64,000 nucleotides of DNA from Hahellaceae bacterium (lineage in GTDB: Bacteria > Pseudomonadota > Gammaproteobacteria > Pseudomonadales > Oleiphilaceae), in the NCBI GenBank assembly GCA_016744695.1, contig JADGDV010000001.1, forward strand, positions 124,001-188,000, given 5' to 3'. How positions within the stretch are numbered: position 1 is the stretch's first letter; each line of letters starts with the position of its first letter. A program made the translations under genes and the position numbers. Shown piece by piece: positions 17,132 to 26,443 of the stretch. The notes beneath the pieces were generated by a model, which made no database searches, was not told the DNA's origin, and saw nothing but the letters and a program-made list of their open reading frames with translations.

Positions 17132-18871
17132 ATGAAGTTTAAATTATTTTTCACTGCATGCTTATTTTTCAGCTCCCATTGTTTTGCCACTTCAGGTCTG
17201 GAAACAAGAGACCCTGAAGCGGCTACCGGCACAACCAAAAAGTCATTAGTAAACGCTAATAAATTTATGGTGAGTGCCGCGAACCCTTATGCGGTTAAGG
17301 CAGGTTATCGCGTACTTAAAGCCGGAGGCAGTGCCGTGGACGCAGCGATTGCCGTTCAAATGGTTTTAACCCTAGTGGAGCCTCAGTCTTCAGGTATTGG
17401 AGGGGGCGCCTTTATACTGCATTGGGATAAAAGTAAAAAATCTATAACCAGTTGGGATGGTCGAGAAACGGCACCAGCCTCGGCTAAGGGTGACTTATTT
17501 GTAGATGAGAACGGTAAACTGTTGAACTGGTGGGATGCGCTGGCTGGTGGGCGTTCCGTTGGGACCCCTGGTGTCATCGCCGCTTTATCAAAAGCGCATA
17601 AAGCACAAGGTAAACTACCTTGGGCCTCTTTATTCAAAGACGCTATCGAGCTTTCTGAAAAAGGGTTTATTGTTTCAGAGCGTTTGCACCAATTAATTGC
17701 AAAGAAAACCAACCCCTCATTAGGGCATTATGCTGAAGCCAAGGAATACTTCTTTCCTAATGGCCAACCGTTGCAAGCCGGCGTACTGCATAAAAACCCC
17801 AAATTAGCATCAACCCTTAAGCTAATAGCAAAACAAGGCCTTCAAGCTTTTTATCAAGGAGACATTGCTGACGATATTATTAATACAGTGCAGAATGCTA
17901 AAGATAACCCAGGTTTATTAACAAAGGCTGACCTTAAAGCGTATGAGTCAATAGAAAGAAAGCCCGTTTGTTCTTTGTATCACCAATATGAGATTTGCGG
18001 AATGGGAGCTCCCACTTCAGGAGGTATCACGCTGATACAAATTCTGTCGCTATTAGAGCCGTTTAAGCTGAATAGCTATCAACCTATGGATTTGGACGCT
18101 ATACATTTATTAAGCCAAGCATCACGCCTAGCCTACGCAGACCGCGACTTATATATTGCTGATAATGATTTTGTAGACGTGCCTACGGCAGAACTGTTAA
18201 GTAAGAACTATTTAAAGCAGCGCTCTACGTTGATAAAACCCGATAACGATATGGGCAAAGCGCAAGCAGGGTCAATCCCTCAGGCTTTGTCGCTGTCTGC
18301 AGGTAACACATTAGCTCAACCATCCACCTCTCATATTTCAATTGTAGATAGTGAGGGCAATGCCGTTTCAATGACCACAAGTATTGAAATGGCATTCGGT
18401 TCCACCTTAATGGTGAGGGGTTTCTTACTTAACAATCAGTTAACTGACTTTTCATTTTCAGAGAATATCAATGGAAAGCCGGTCGCTAACCGAGTAGAAG
18501 GTAAAAAGCGGCCGCGCAGCTCAATGGCCCCCAGCATGGTATTTAATGAAGATAAGCAATTAATGATGGTTATCGGCTCCCCTGGCGGCAGCCGAATTAT
18601 AAATTATGTTGCTAAAACGGTTATTGGAGTGTTGGATTGGGGGTTGAACATTCAACAAGCTATTGACCTACCGAATAGTTCTAATCGTAATGGAGATACA
18701 GATCTTGAGCTAGGAACCAATACAACGCAATTAAACGCAGGCTTAGTAAAGAAAGGTCACACGGTAAAAGTGAGAGAATTAAATAGCGGCCTACATGGCA
18801 TAGTCATTACTGCAGAAGGTTTAGAAGGTGGTGCAGACTCTCGTCGTGAAGGTATTGTAATGGGCGAATAA
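17132..18871 (+). CDS. ggt: gamma-glutamyltransferase, periplasmic
   Basis: A 579-residue Ntn-hydrolase precursor that hydrolyses or transfers the gamma-glutamyl group of glutathione. It has a signal peptide (MKFKLFFTACLFFSSHCFA), the conserved GGSAVDAAIAVQ and GIGGGAFILHWD blocks, and the autoprocessing/nucleophile Thr in STSHISIVDSEGNAVSMTTS, which splits it into large and small subunits. RPRSSMAPSMVF and GSPGGSRI form the substrate pocket. Length is normal for the family. A hairpin shared with the convergent gene follows the stop. Confidence 0.93.
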   Translation: MKFKLFFTACLFFSSHCFATSGLETRDPEAATGTTKKSLVNANKFMVSAANPYAVKAGYRVLKAGGSAVDAAIAVQMVLTLVEPQSSGIGGGAFILHWDKSKKSITSWDGRETAPASAKGDLFVDENGKLLNWWDALAGGRSVGTPGVIAALSKAHKAQGKLPWASLFKDAIELSEKGFIVSERLHQLIAKKTNPSLGHYAEAKEYFFPNGQPLQAGVLHKNPKLASTLKLIAKQGLQAFYQGDIADDIINTVQNAKDNPGLLTKADLKAYESIERKPVCSLYHQYEICGMGAPTSGGITLIQILSLLEPFKLNSYQPMDLDAIHLLSQASRLAYADRDLYIADNDFVDVPTAELLSKNYLKQRSTLIKPDNDMGKAQAGSIPQALSLSAGNTLAQPSTSHISIVDSEGNAVSMTTSIEMAFGSTLMVRGFLLNNQLTDFSFSENINGKPVANRVEGKKRPRSSMAPSMVFNEDKQLMMVIGSPGGSRIINYVAKTVIGVLDWGLNIQQAIDLPNSSNRNGDTDLELGTNTTQLNAGLVKKGHTVKVRELNSGLHGIVITAEGLEGGADSRREGIVMGE

Positions 18872-18886
18872 AGGCTCATTTTTACA

Positions 18887-18916
18887 TAGCCAATAGAGGT
18901 AACTCCCTATTGGCTA
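18887..18916. terminator. hairpin between convergent genes
   Basis: TAGCCAATAG pairs with CTATTGGCTA, with a bulged A and a further GG/CC pair toward the loop. It lies between ggt and the convergent 141-residue gene. T-tracts are poor, so termination strength is uncertain. Confidence 0.55.
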
Positions 18917-18937
18917 CCATTAACATCGAACAAATCA

Positions 18938-19363
18938 CTAATCATGTTTTAGTATTGCGTCTATATTTTGCTGTAAAATTTCAGCGTTAAAATATTTATT
19001 ACTCTTTGAGTCAAACACAATTCCGTTGTAACTCAACAAATACAACAGTGCTGTATACAGCGCAATAACCGTCTCGTTAGGATTCACACCCAATCGAAAC
19101 TGTATTACCAAAGTATCCTTTGGCTTAATATCTTTGTTGGGCGGTAATATAAAAGACACTTCCTCAAAAGAAAGTTTAAGAATTTCAACGCCATCTTTTA
19201 CACTATTAACTGTGGCGGGTAAAAAACCAGAATGAGTGCCAAGGTCAACATCACTATTATAGGTTATAGGTACATCTAATTTTTTAGCGACTTCGTTTAA
19301 ATGCTCCGTTCTAAGTGGCGCATCTAAAGGTAAAAGTAAAAAAAGACTCATAGACATGTTCAA
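18938..19363 (-). CDS. uncharacterised 141-residue protein, last gene of ABC operon
   Basis: I do not recognise this protein. It is acidic and has no signal peptide or clear membrane segment. The middle (TVNSVKDGVEILKLSFEEVS, FILPPNKDIKPKDTLVIQFR) reads as alternating beta strands. It begins 45 bases after the GldG-like gene on the same strand, so it probably belongs to that operon. Confidence 0.6.
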   Translation of the reverse strand: MNMSMSLFLLLPLDAPLRTEHLNEVAKKLDVPITYNSDVDLGTHSGFLPATVNSVKDGVEILKLSFEEVSFILPPNKDIKPKDTLVIQFRLGVNPNETVIALYTALLYLLSYNGIVFDSKSNKYFNAEILQQNIDAILKHD

Positions 19364-19408
19364 TAATCCTTCGTATTAATAGTTTGATTTATCTTATCTG
19401 TACGGGTG

Positions 19409-20995
19409 CTACAACTGGCGCCTTAACCACACAAGTATTCCACCAGCAGCGATAAGTAATGGAATAAGAAAAAGAATTGAGGCAACCATGCGTATCTGTT
19501 TGCTTGTTAAGTCTAAACGCTCAACTTTGATTTCTTTTTGATCAAGAAAAACATGATAATCCAATTCAGATAACCAATTCACAAGATTAAGCCCCATCGC
19601 CGCGTTACTATATTGGTTGAGATAAGCATTCGTCAGAAAATCAGCATCTGTAAAAACAATAATGCGTGTATCTGATAGTTCATCTGCCTTTTTTTCTTCA
19701 AAAATGACATATGAAATAGGTACAGGGCCAGGTGTATCGACCTCCGCATCAAATCGTACATCTAAGGTTCTATTAGTCTCCCCCCAACTCTTGTCTTTAC
19801 TCGCTGTCATCACAATAGGGGCCAGCTTAATTGAGGGTCGACGTTCTTTCAGCACAGAAATAGAACGAGGGCGAACATAAAAGGTATAATCTAATCCCTC
19901 AGTTATCGCTTTATGGAGCATATAGTTCTTGGTTGCAGGACTACCCACATCATCCCCCACGTGACTATTCAAATCTATCACGATATCGGTTCCAATATTC
20001 ACTCCCCAATAGTTGAGAATACTATTTAAAGACGGGTTAGTACGCTCTTCTATCTCCGTTAAAGGTTTATCAGGCGTTGTAACAATAACGTTTTCAATAA
20101 GAAATAAGGCATTACCTCCCCGACTCAAATACGCTTGAATCAATGCTTGTTCTTTATTTGTTAAATCTTTACGAGGCCCTGCAACAATAAGCACATCACA
20201 GTCTTCGGGAATACGCTCTTTAAGGCCTAACATCAGTAATTGGCTAGTCATGTTGTTAGCGTCTAATAGCTTTGCAAATGAACTATATCCCTGGTTATCT
20301 TCATTTAATATTGAATATTCTCCATGCCCCGTCAAAAAATAAATACGCCGCGTTTCCCTTGCGGTACGTACAATACCATTGGTTACTTGCTCCTCGGTTA
20401 ACGATGAGTGAGTAAAATCAACATCCCTACGCTCCTCCCCTGAACGAATAATCAGCTTCCTTTCTTGGCCACTAATAACGCTACCGAATTGAGCGGCATA
20501 GCTAATATTCTCTACCGGGTCGATGATTTCTGTCGTAATTTTTCCATTAGAGACTCGTTCGTATTCTTTTAACAGATCTTCCAAATATTTGGGCGGAAAA
20601 CCAACATAAAGCGCCGTTAATTGGACTGGGGCACTTAAGCCTTTCATGAACTCAATAGAACCAACCGCAAGAGTGTGTTGATTATCCCTGGTGACATCCC
20701 ATCTCAAAGACAAGGAATAAGCCAAATAATTAACCCCGAAAGTAAAAGCTGAAACAAAGATGACGATGGCAATAATAATCCCTGCCCCCTTCCATTGAGC
20801 AGGATGCAAACCGCCTTGAGATAATTTAATTTTAAGAATGAAGCAGGAGAATAATAAAATAAAGCCTAATAATGACAATGTGACACTTAAAACATCGACA
20901 CCTTGCTCTATATAAATAGAAACACCACCCCATATGAGGAAGAGCATTCCTAATGCGAATAAAGTAGATATTTTATTAATAGGGTTAATATTCAT
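19409..20995 (-). CDS. GldG-family ABC-associated protein
   Basis: A 528-residue protein with two N-terminal membrane segments (about 10-30 and 33-53), another near 70-95, a large extracytoplasmic domain (YVGFPPKYLEDLLKEYERVS, FLTGHGEYSI, LIVAGPRKDLTNKEQALIQA) and a C-terminal membrane anchor ending WLRRQL. This is the GldG/ABC_transp_aux architecture. In Bacteroidetes GldAFG is linked to gliding; in proteobacteria the homologous trio is a putative ABC exporter of unknown cargo. Its start abuts the permease stop, so the genes are coupled. Confidence 0.85.
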   Translation of the reverse strand: MNINPINKISTLFALGMLFLIWGGVSIYIEQGVDVLSVTLSLLGFILLFSCFILKIKLSQGGLHPAQWKGAGIIIAIVIFVSAFTFGVNYLAYSLSLRWDVTRDNQHTLAVGSIEFMKGLSAPVQLTALYVGFPPKYLEDLLKEYERVSNGKITTEIIDPVENISYAAQFGSVISGQERKLIIRSGEERRDVDFTHSSLTEEQVTNGIVRTARETRRIYFLTGHGEYSILNEDNQGYSSFAKLLDANNMTSQLLMLGLKERIPEDCDVLIVAGPRKDLTNKEQALIQAYLSRGGNALFLIENVIVTTPDKPLTEIEERTNPSLNSILNYWGVNIGTDIVIDLNSHVGDDVGSPATKNYMLHKAITEGLDYTFYVRPRSISVLKERRPSIKLAPIVMTASKDKSWGETNRTLDVRFDAEVDTPGPVPISYVIFEEKKADELSDTRIIVFTDADFLTNAYLNQYSNAAMGLNLVNWLSELDYHVFLDQKEIKVERLDLTSKQIRMVASILFLIPLLIAAGGILVWLRRQL

Positions 20996-21706
20996 TTATT
21001 TCAACAATCTATTTTCAATGCTCAAACGGGTTAAGACAATACAAATTAAAATGCCACTCAAATAGTAAGTGATATCTCCCAGCGTAATAATGCCAACCGC
21101 AAAGTTGGCTAAATGGTTCATGGCACTCAGTTGTTGAATAAATAACTCGGCAGAGCCACTAAAATACGTCGCGAAAACAGTGGCTAAATATTGAGAAAAT
21201 AATAAAGCATAAGAAACCATGGCAGCAATAATTTGGTTTCGAGTCCATGATGAAGCCATCATACCAATGGCAATAAATAAGGCCCCTTCAAGCCAAATGC
21301 CCAAATAACCCGCAAAAATAGTCATTAGGTCTGGGTTCCCAAAATACTCAATAACACCGTAATAAACAAAAGTAACCAATATTAAAATAGAGAAGAACGC
21401 TAAAACGCCTAAATATTTACCTAAAACAATAGAGGTATTCGTCAGTGGCGAAGTCATAAGAAACTCTATTGTTCCCGTTGATTTCTCCTCAGAAAACATC
21501 TTCATGGTCATCAGCGGCACGATAAAAATAAACATAAACTCCATTACATGAAAAATATCTCTTAAAGATACCTCCTTGTTCTGATCAATGATCATAAAAA
21601 AGAATACGTTTAATATTGAAACCGTAAGGATAAGGAGCATATAGGCAACGGGAGACTTGAAATAACTCATCAACTCTTTTTTTGCGATGAAATAGGTTTT
21701 ATTCAT
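20996..21706 (-). CDS. GldF-like ABC-2 type permease
   Basis: A 236-residue permease with six predicted membrane segments. The conserved MKMFSEEKSTGTIEFLMTSP loop and the start KTYFIAKKELMSYFKSPVAY are typical of ABC-2 permeases paired with GldG. It overlaps the ATPase gene by eight bases, indicating translational coupling. Confidence 0.88.
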   Translation of the reverse strand: MNKTYFIAKKELMSYFKSPVAYMLLILTVSILNVFFFMIIDQNKEVSLRDIFHVMEFMFIFIVPLMTMKMFSEEKSTGTIEFLMTSPLTNTSIVLGKYLGVLAFFSILILVTFVYYGVIEYFGNPDLMTIFAGYLGIWLEGALFIAIGMMASSWTRNQIIAAMVSYALLFSQYLATVFATYFSGSAELFIQQLSAMNHLANFAVGIITLGDITYYLSGILICIVLTRLSIENRLLK

Positions 21707-22463
21707 TGATATTCACTGTTTGTTCACAATGCTCTGGTTCGCAGTGGTAGCGCAAAAAAACATCTTCTAGCGTTATTAAATTAGATTCATCTGGGCTATG
21801 AGATTTCAAAAGTGAGTCAAGTGATTCATCTACAATGATTTCACCTGATTTAATCATCAACACACGTTGAGCTATCTGTTCAATTTCAGACAGTATATGC
21901 GTACTAATAATAACCGTTCGCTGATTATTTAGGTTTTTTATCAGGTTTCGTAATTGAAGGTTTTGTATTGGATCAAGACCACTTGTAGGTTCATCTAAAA
22001 TAAGAATTTTAGGCTCGTGAATAATCGCCTGAGCAATACCTACCCTTTGCTTGTACCCTTTAGATAGCGTTGCAATCGTCTTATTAACAACCCCTTCAAG
22101 CTGGCACTCTTCTAATACATTATTTAATCGGTCACGACGTTTTTGTGAAGGCACACCTTTAATTTCTGCTGCAAATTTCAGGTAGTCTTTAACCGTCATA
22201 TTCATATAGAGTGGCGGGGTTTCAGGCAAATAACCAATTTTTTGACGCACCGCTAAAGAGTGCTTACTAACGTCATCACCATCAATTAAAACAGTACCGG
22301 ATGATGCGGGGAGATAAGACGTAAGAATACGCATTAATGTGGTTTTTCCTGCGCCATTTTGACCCAGAAAACCTACAATTTCACCTTTCTTTATGTCAAA
22401 GGATACACCGTTCAAGGCCTGAAAATTGCCAAAGTGCTTTGTTATATTTTTAGTGGTAATCAA
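21699..22463 (-). CDS. GldA-like ABC transporter ATP-binding protein
   Basis: ABC ATPase with Walker A GQNGAGKTT, Q-loop GYLPETPPLY, signature LSKGYKQRVGIAQA and Walker B ILILDEPTSGLDP. The ORF track begins at TTG 22553, but the family normally starts at ITTKNITKHFGNFQALNGVS, which puts TTG at 22463; neither start has a strong ribosome binding site, and ATG 22538 is a third choice. It drives the downstream permease/GldG pair. Confidence 0.88.
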   Translation of the reverse strand: MITTKNITKHFGNFQALNGVSFDIKKGEIVGFLGQNGAGKTTLMRILTSYLPASSGTVLIDGDDVSKHSLAVRQKIGYLPETPPLYMNMTVKDYLKFAAEIKGVPSQKRRDRLNNVLEECQLEGVVNKTIATLSKGYKQRVGIAQAIIHEPKILILDEPTSGLDPIQNLQLRNLIKNLNNQRTVIISTHILSEIEQIAQRVLMIKSGEIIVDESLDSLLKSHSPDESNLITLEDVFLRYHCEPEHCEQTVNINE

Positions 22464-22637
22464 ACTATAAAGCCAACATAAGTTATCGATAAGGTGAATA
22501 CATGTTGACATCGGAGGTACTAAATAGATAGCCCTCATATTGAGCCTGCTCAAAACTGGCGAAAAACAAACCTATAAAACAAATTTTAAAAAGAACCAAC
22601 CATTAAACATAGCTAGTTCTTCAAAAGATAAATATGC

Positions 22638-23750
22638 TTAACTCAATGTCATCAATGATTCTTTCGTATACGGTTTTATTTCATCTAATGCATTGTCTTG
22701 TACTTTATGCAGCCATTCTGGGTCTACTAACAAAGCCCGACCTACAGCCACTAAATCAAATTCGCCCTTGTTCATTCTGTCAACGAGGCTGTCGATACCT
22801 GTTGGGTTTGCAGTACTTCTCATATCGAAATTACCATCCCCTACAAAATCACCATCAAGACCTACACTGCCGACGGTCATTGTTGGTTTGCCTGTCAATT
22901 CTTTCGTCCATCCTGCTAGGTTCAATTTAGAGTTTTCAAACTCAGGATCCCAGAATCGACGCGTACTCGCATGAAATATATCAACACCCGCTTCACTTAG
23001 AGGCATTAAAAACGCTTTTAACTCCTCAGGTGTTTGCGCTAATTTTGCATTGTAATCTTGCTGCTTCCACTGAGAAAAGCGGAATACAATAGAGAACGTT
23101 TCGCCTACTGCGGCGCGTACGGCTTTAACCACTTCAACGCCAAATCGCACTCTGTTTTCAAGCGAGCCGCCGTACTCATCATCACGTTGATTAGTCCCTT
23201 CCCAAAAGAACTGATCAATCAGATAACCATGAGCACCATGAATCTCAACCCCATCAAAACCACAGTTTTTAGCATTGAGTGCGGCTTGAGCAAATGCTTC
23301 AATAACTTCGTTTATATCTTCTTTGCTCATTGCAACGCCGGTTTCTTTACCGGGTTTAAATAAACCAGATGGACTGTAACCAGGCACGTCTTTATCTGGC
23401 CCAACGCCTGCTTTACGTACGGCGCCGACATGCCAGATTTGTGGGATTATCTTTCCCCCACCCGCATGTACTTCGTCTACAACATTTTTCCAGCCTGCCA
23501 GTGCTTTTTCGCCATGCATAGCAGGCACTCTTTCATAGCCATTAGATGCTTTATGTGGAATGGTCGTGCCTTCGGTAATAATCAGCCCAACACCCGCTTC
23601 GGCGCGTCTTCGGTAGTAGTCTGCCACATGAGGGCCGGGAATATAATCAGGCGAGAAGGTACGAGTCATCGGCGCCATTGCCACTCGATTTTTTAACGTT
23701 AACGACTTATTAGTAAAGGGCGAAAAAAGTACACCTAATGGATTATTCAT
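22638..23750 (-). CDS. Old Yellow Enzyme-family NADH:flavin oxidoreductase
   Basis: A 370-residue FMN TIM-barrel ene-reductase. FSPFTNKSLTLKNRVAMAPM and the catalytic region GVEIHGAHGYLIDQFF, NQRDDEYGGSLENRVRF are diagnostic; the barrel ends VGRALLVDPEW. It probably reduces alpha,beta-unsaturated carbonyls or xenobiotics. No redox partner is encoded beside it. The promoter should lie in the 290 bases upstream, which also contain a striking AT-rich hairpin. Confidence 0.9.
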   Translation of the reverse strand: MNNPLGVLFSPFTNKSLTLKNRVAMAPMTRTFSPDYIPGPHVADYYRRRAEAGVGLIITEGTTIPHKASNGYERVPAMHGEKALAGWKNVVDEVHAGGGKIIPQIWHVGAVRKAGVGPDKDVPGYSPSGLFKPGKETGVAMSKEDINEVIEAFAQAALNAKNCGFDGVEIHGAHGYLIDQFFWEGTNQRDDEYGGSLENRVRFGVEVVKAVRAAVGETFSIVFRFSQWKQQDYNAKLAQTPEELKAFLMPLSEAGVDIFHASTRRFWDPEFENSKLNLAGWTKELTGKPTMTVGSVGLDGDFVGDGNFDMRSTANPTGIDSLVDRMNKGEFDLVAVGRALLVDPEWLHKVQDNALDEIKPYTKESLMTLS

Positions 23751-23888
23751 TCAAAACTCCGGCAATTTATGAATCGCTACGTTAATTCAGTCAGAAGCTT
23801 AGTGAAGTTTTATAACAACATACTCACTAAGGTCTATCGTTTACAATATTAATGAGTTTACTGACCACCAAACAATAAATCGAATTGA

Positions 23889-23935
23889 TTATATTTATAG
23901 AGCTATTAATAATATTAATAGCTCTATAAATATAA
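23889..23935. repeat. 22-bp perfect AT-rich inverted repeat
   Basis: Two perfect 22-base arms with a three-base loop; the central part of the stem reads TAGAGCTATTAAT / ATTAATAGCTCTA. It lies between thiopurine methyltransferase (stop at 24043) and the Old Yellow Enzyme gene (start 23750), both on the minus strand. It has no T-run, so it is an unusual terminator if it is one. No other feature is seen between 23751 and 24042. Confidence 0.85.
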
Positions 23936-24042
23936 CGATGCAGAAGTCTAAGACTGATAAAAGTAACTTGATATAGCCACTTGTACTTATCTCTATGTCT
24001 ATATTGATCGCCAAGCGGGCATGCCGTTCATATTAATCTACT

Positions 24043-24678
24043 TTATTTCTTTAACAGCCAAACCATCTCAGTTGCTACGACTTTACCTTTCAAGCCTCCT
24101 TCAACATCACTACTCTCAACGAGTTGTAAGTCAAAAGTAGAGTCATAATGACGTTTTACTTCTTCTCTGCTAATAGAAAACGGAGGCCCAGGCATAAGGC
24201 TTTGATCATAGTCATAGCAGATCATCAGCTTAGGTGCTGCAGAGGTGATGTTGATCAAGTGTGCGGTATATTTAGCACGCATATCTTCAGGTAATGCAAC
24301 CAATGCTGCTCGATCATAAACCGCATCCACGGTTTCAATTATATTGGCTGTTAAATCAAAAAAATCACCTACAAATATATCTATGTTTTCTCCATGATAA
24401 CGCCGTATCGAACCTATATCTGAAATCGTAGGTTTAATGCTAAGCTCATCAAATAATTCGTTAACAGCAAACTCACTTAACTCTGCTCCACTAACGTGAC
24501 ACCCTTGATTCAGCAACCACGCTATATCTCGAGTCTTGCCACATAGAGGCAAAAACACACGACGACCTTCTACCAAATTCAATTTATGAAAATGCTTAAC
24601 AAGCTGAGTATTTGTTTGCCCCTCATGAAAGGCAATCTCACCTAACTCCCACCTCTGATGCCAAAACGACGCGTCCAT
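24043..24678 (-). CDS. tpm: thiopurine S-methyltransferase
   Basis: SAM-dependent methyltransferase of the bacterial TPMT family, which methylates thiopurines and, in several bacteria, selenium or tellurium oxyanion derivatives. The start MDASFWHQRWELGEIAFHEG and RVFLPLCGKTRDIAWLLNQG with VYDRAALVALP are classic TPMT blocks. The ORF track starts two residues earlier; ATG 24678 matches the family. Confidence 0.93.
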   Translation of the reverse strand: MDASFWHQRWELGEIAFHEGQTNTQLVKHFHKLNLVEGRRVFLPLCGKTRDIAWLLNQGCHVSGAELSEFAVNELFDELSIKPTISDIGSIRRYHGENIDIFVGDFFDLTANIIETVDAVYDRAALVALPEDMRAKYTAHLINITSAAPKLMICYDYDQSLMPGPPFSISREEVKRHYDSTFDLQLVESSDVEGGLKGKVVATEMVWLLKK

Positions 24679-24802
24679 AGCCACTTCTCAATAGTTAAAT
24701 ATAATAATCATATATCAAAATTAAAAAGGTCGCATTATACATGCGGTTTAATGCATACTTTGACCTTAGTCGGGCGCTAAACACTATAAATATGAGATCA
24801 AA

Positions 24803-25270
24803 ATGACCCCTGGAATCATTACAGCCAAGAAGAATAAAGTTCCCCATAAGGTGCATGAGTACCATCATGATGAATCAGCTGAATCCTATGGGCTCGAAGC
24901 CGCTGAGAAAATGGGTGTGCCAGAGGACAGGGTTTTCAAAACCTTGGTGGTATCGCTCGATAGTAAAGAGCTAGCGGTAGGTGTAATTCCTGTTTCATCA
25001 ATGCTGAGTATGAAACTCATCGCAAAGGCTGTTGGTGCAAAAAAAGCGGTCATGGCAGACAAGTCTGATGTTGAGCGTTCAACAGGGTATGTTCTAGGAG
25101 GCGTAAGTCCACTTGGGCAAAAGAGACGACTTAGAACCATCATTGATTCATCCGCCAAGAATTATTCTACTGTTTACGTTAGCGCTGGCCGCAGGGGATT
25201 AGAAATAGAATTGAGTCCTGATGATTTATCAGCATTAACTCGTGGGATCATTACTGAGATATGTCAGTAA
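24803..25270 (+). CDS. ybaK: Cys-tRNA(Pro)/Cys-tRNA(Cys) deacylase YbaK
   Basis: A 155-residue trans-editing enzyme that hydrolyses Cys-tRNA(Pro). RVFKTLVVSLDSKELAVGVI with the catalytic Lys, KAVMADKSDVERSTGYVLGG (the GGxSPLG motif follows) and SAGRRGLEIELSP are family hallmarks. The length is typical of E. coli YbaK. It converges with the solute-binding protein gene 22 bases downstream. Confidence 0.93.
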   Translation: MTPGIITAKKNKVPHKVHEYHHDESAESYGLEAAEKMGVPEDRVFKTLVVSLDSKELAVGVIPVSSMLSMKLIAKAVGAKKAVMADKSDVERSTGYVLGGVSPLGQKRRLRTIIDSSAKNYSTVYVSAGRRGLEIELSPDDLSALTRGIITEICQ

Positions 25271-25292
25271 GCCAAGCCCTACTCACTTGTTA

Positions 25293-26036
25293 CTAACGTA
25301 GGTATTTGTTCCGTATATTTTCATAAGTGCCATCTACTTTCATCTGATCCAGTGCCGCTTGCAGTTTTTTTGCGTTAGATGGATCACTATTTATATTGAT
25401 GGCCAAGTAATATTCATATCTGTCATCAAGAACGGTTACTTTTTCTAAATCTTTAAATGTTCTATCAAGTTGTTGCATAGAAAAAGCAGCCTCTAGCTCC
25501 AATGCTGAAACTAAATCAATTCGGTTTAGTAATAGTTTTTTCCAGTTTTGATCGATAGAGCTAACCATATCGACCTTAAACCCCTGTTTTTGCAAGTATT
25601 CTGAAGAAGCGAACTCATATACCCCGCCTACCGTATACTTTTTAGCATCGCTTAAGTTTGTTGCTTTAATATCATTTCTAGACGCTAGCTTCCAAAGCCA
25701 AATCGTACGTTGTGCCAGTGGCCCCACCCATTGAAATTTCTTTTCGCGTTCATCTGATCGCGTCATGCTAAAAACCATTACGTCATCCTGATTTTCAAGG
25801 AAATTATATGCTCTGGCCCAAGGTATCAAAGAAATATCATTTTTTATTGTAAGGTCTGTTCGGTTAAACATTTCCCGAACAATTTCTGAACAGAAACCAA
25901 CAGCAACGCCTTTTTTATTACCATAGTTGTAAGGGGGCATTTGCTCTGTAAACACCTTATAATTATCAGCCTTAACCGTCATAGACACGCTTAAAAACAT
26001 TATAACTATGGCAAAGATGTGCGATTGAATACGCAT
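25293..26036 (-). CDS. periplasmic family-3 solute-binding-like protein
   Basis: A 247-residue secreted protein with a signal peptide (FAIVIMFLSVSMTVKA) and a SBP_bac_3 fold: EQMPPYNYGNKKGVAVGFCS, IPWARAYNFLENQDDVMVFS and YAININSDPSNAKKLQAALD. It resembles the amino-acid-binding-like receptors common as orphans in marine gammas. No permease or ATPase gene is adjacent, so it may serve a sensor or a remote transporter. It is one of three such solitary genes in the window. Confidence 0.83.
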   Translation of the reverse strand: MRIQSHIFAIVIMFLSVSMTVKADNYKVFTEQMPPYNYGNKKGVAVGFCSEIVREMFNRTDLTIKNDISLIPWARAYNFLENQDDVMVFSMTRSDEREKKFQWVGPLAQRTIWLWKLASRNDIKATNLSDAKKYTVGGVYEFASSEYLQKQGFKVDMVSSIDQNWKKLLLNRIDLVSALELEAAFSMQQLDRTFKDLEKVTVLDDRYEYYLAININSDPSNAKKLQAALDQMKVDGTYENIRNKYLR

Positions 26037-26242
26037 AAATTTTGTAATGTAACGATCTCTCTATATTATTTAAAATATTAACGATCACTTGTTTGTTTTT
26101 AAGTATAGTCCTAATTTCACATATTGAATGTATACGTCTTAATTAGGCTAGAGTAAACATAAAAAACACTTATGATGCTTTCCATTTACAAAGCCAATAA
26201 AGCAAACCCATTAACAAAGTTTTCATTTCAGTAACGTTAGTA

Positions 26243-26443
26243 ATGGCCTTTATTACAGTGAACCCTTCTATCGTTGAGGAGATGTCTAGAGAGACAGCAC
26301 TGGATAATAATATCCGGAAATTGATAGCTGGCAGAATAAACGGGGTATTTGAAGACCCCAATGTATTAATGATGGAAGCCAAAAAGTTAGGCGTAGATGA
26401 CCAAGTTAATATGGGGAAGTACGTCTTGAAGTATTGGAAATAG
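26243..26443 (+). CDS. possible small uncharacterised protein
   Basis: A 66-codon frame; the part after Met14 (RETALDNNIRKLIAGRINGV, then LGVDDQVNMGKYVLKYWK) has plausible protein composition. GAGGAG sits immediately before the internal ATG at 26282, too close for a normal site, and the upstream ATG has none. Its end overlaps the convergent rsuA by 38 bases. No family recognised; it may be spurious. Confidence 0.35.
   Translation: MAFITVNPSIVEEMSRETALDNNIRKLIAGRINGVFEDPNVLMMEAKKLGVDDQVNMGKYVLKYWK

Noticed and set aside
26170-26382. 70-residue minus-strand ORF
   Set aside because: Antisense of the small plus-strand ORF at 26243; hydrophobic bias from the reverse complement, no start signal.
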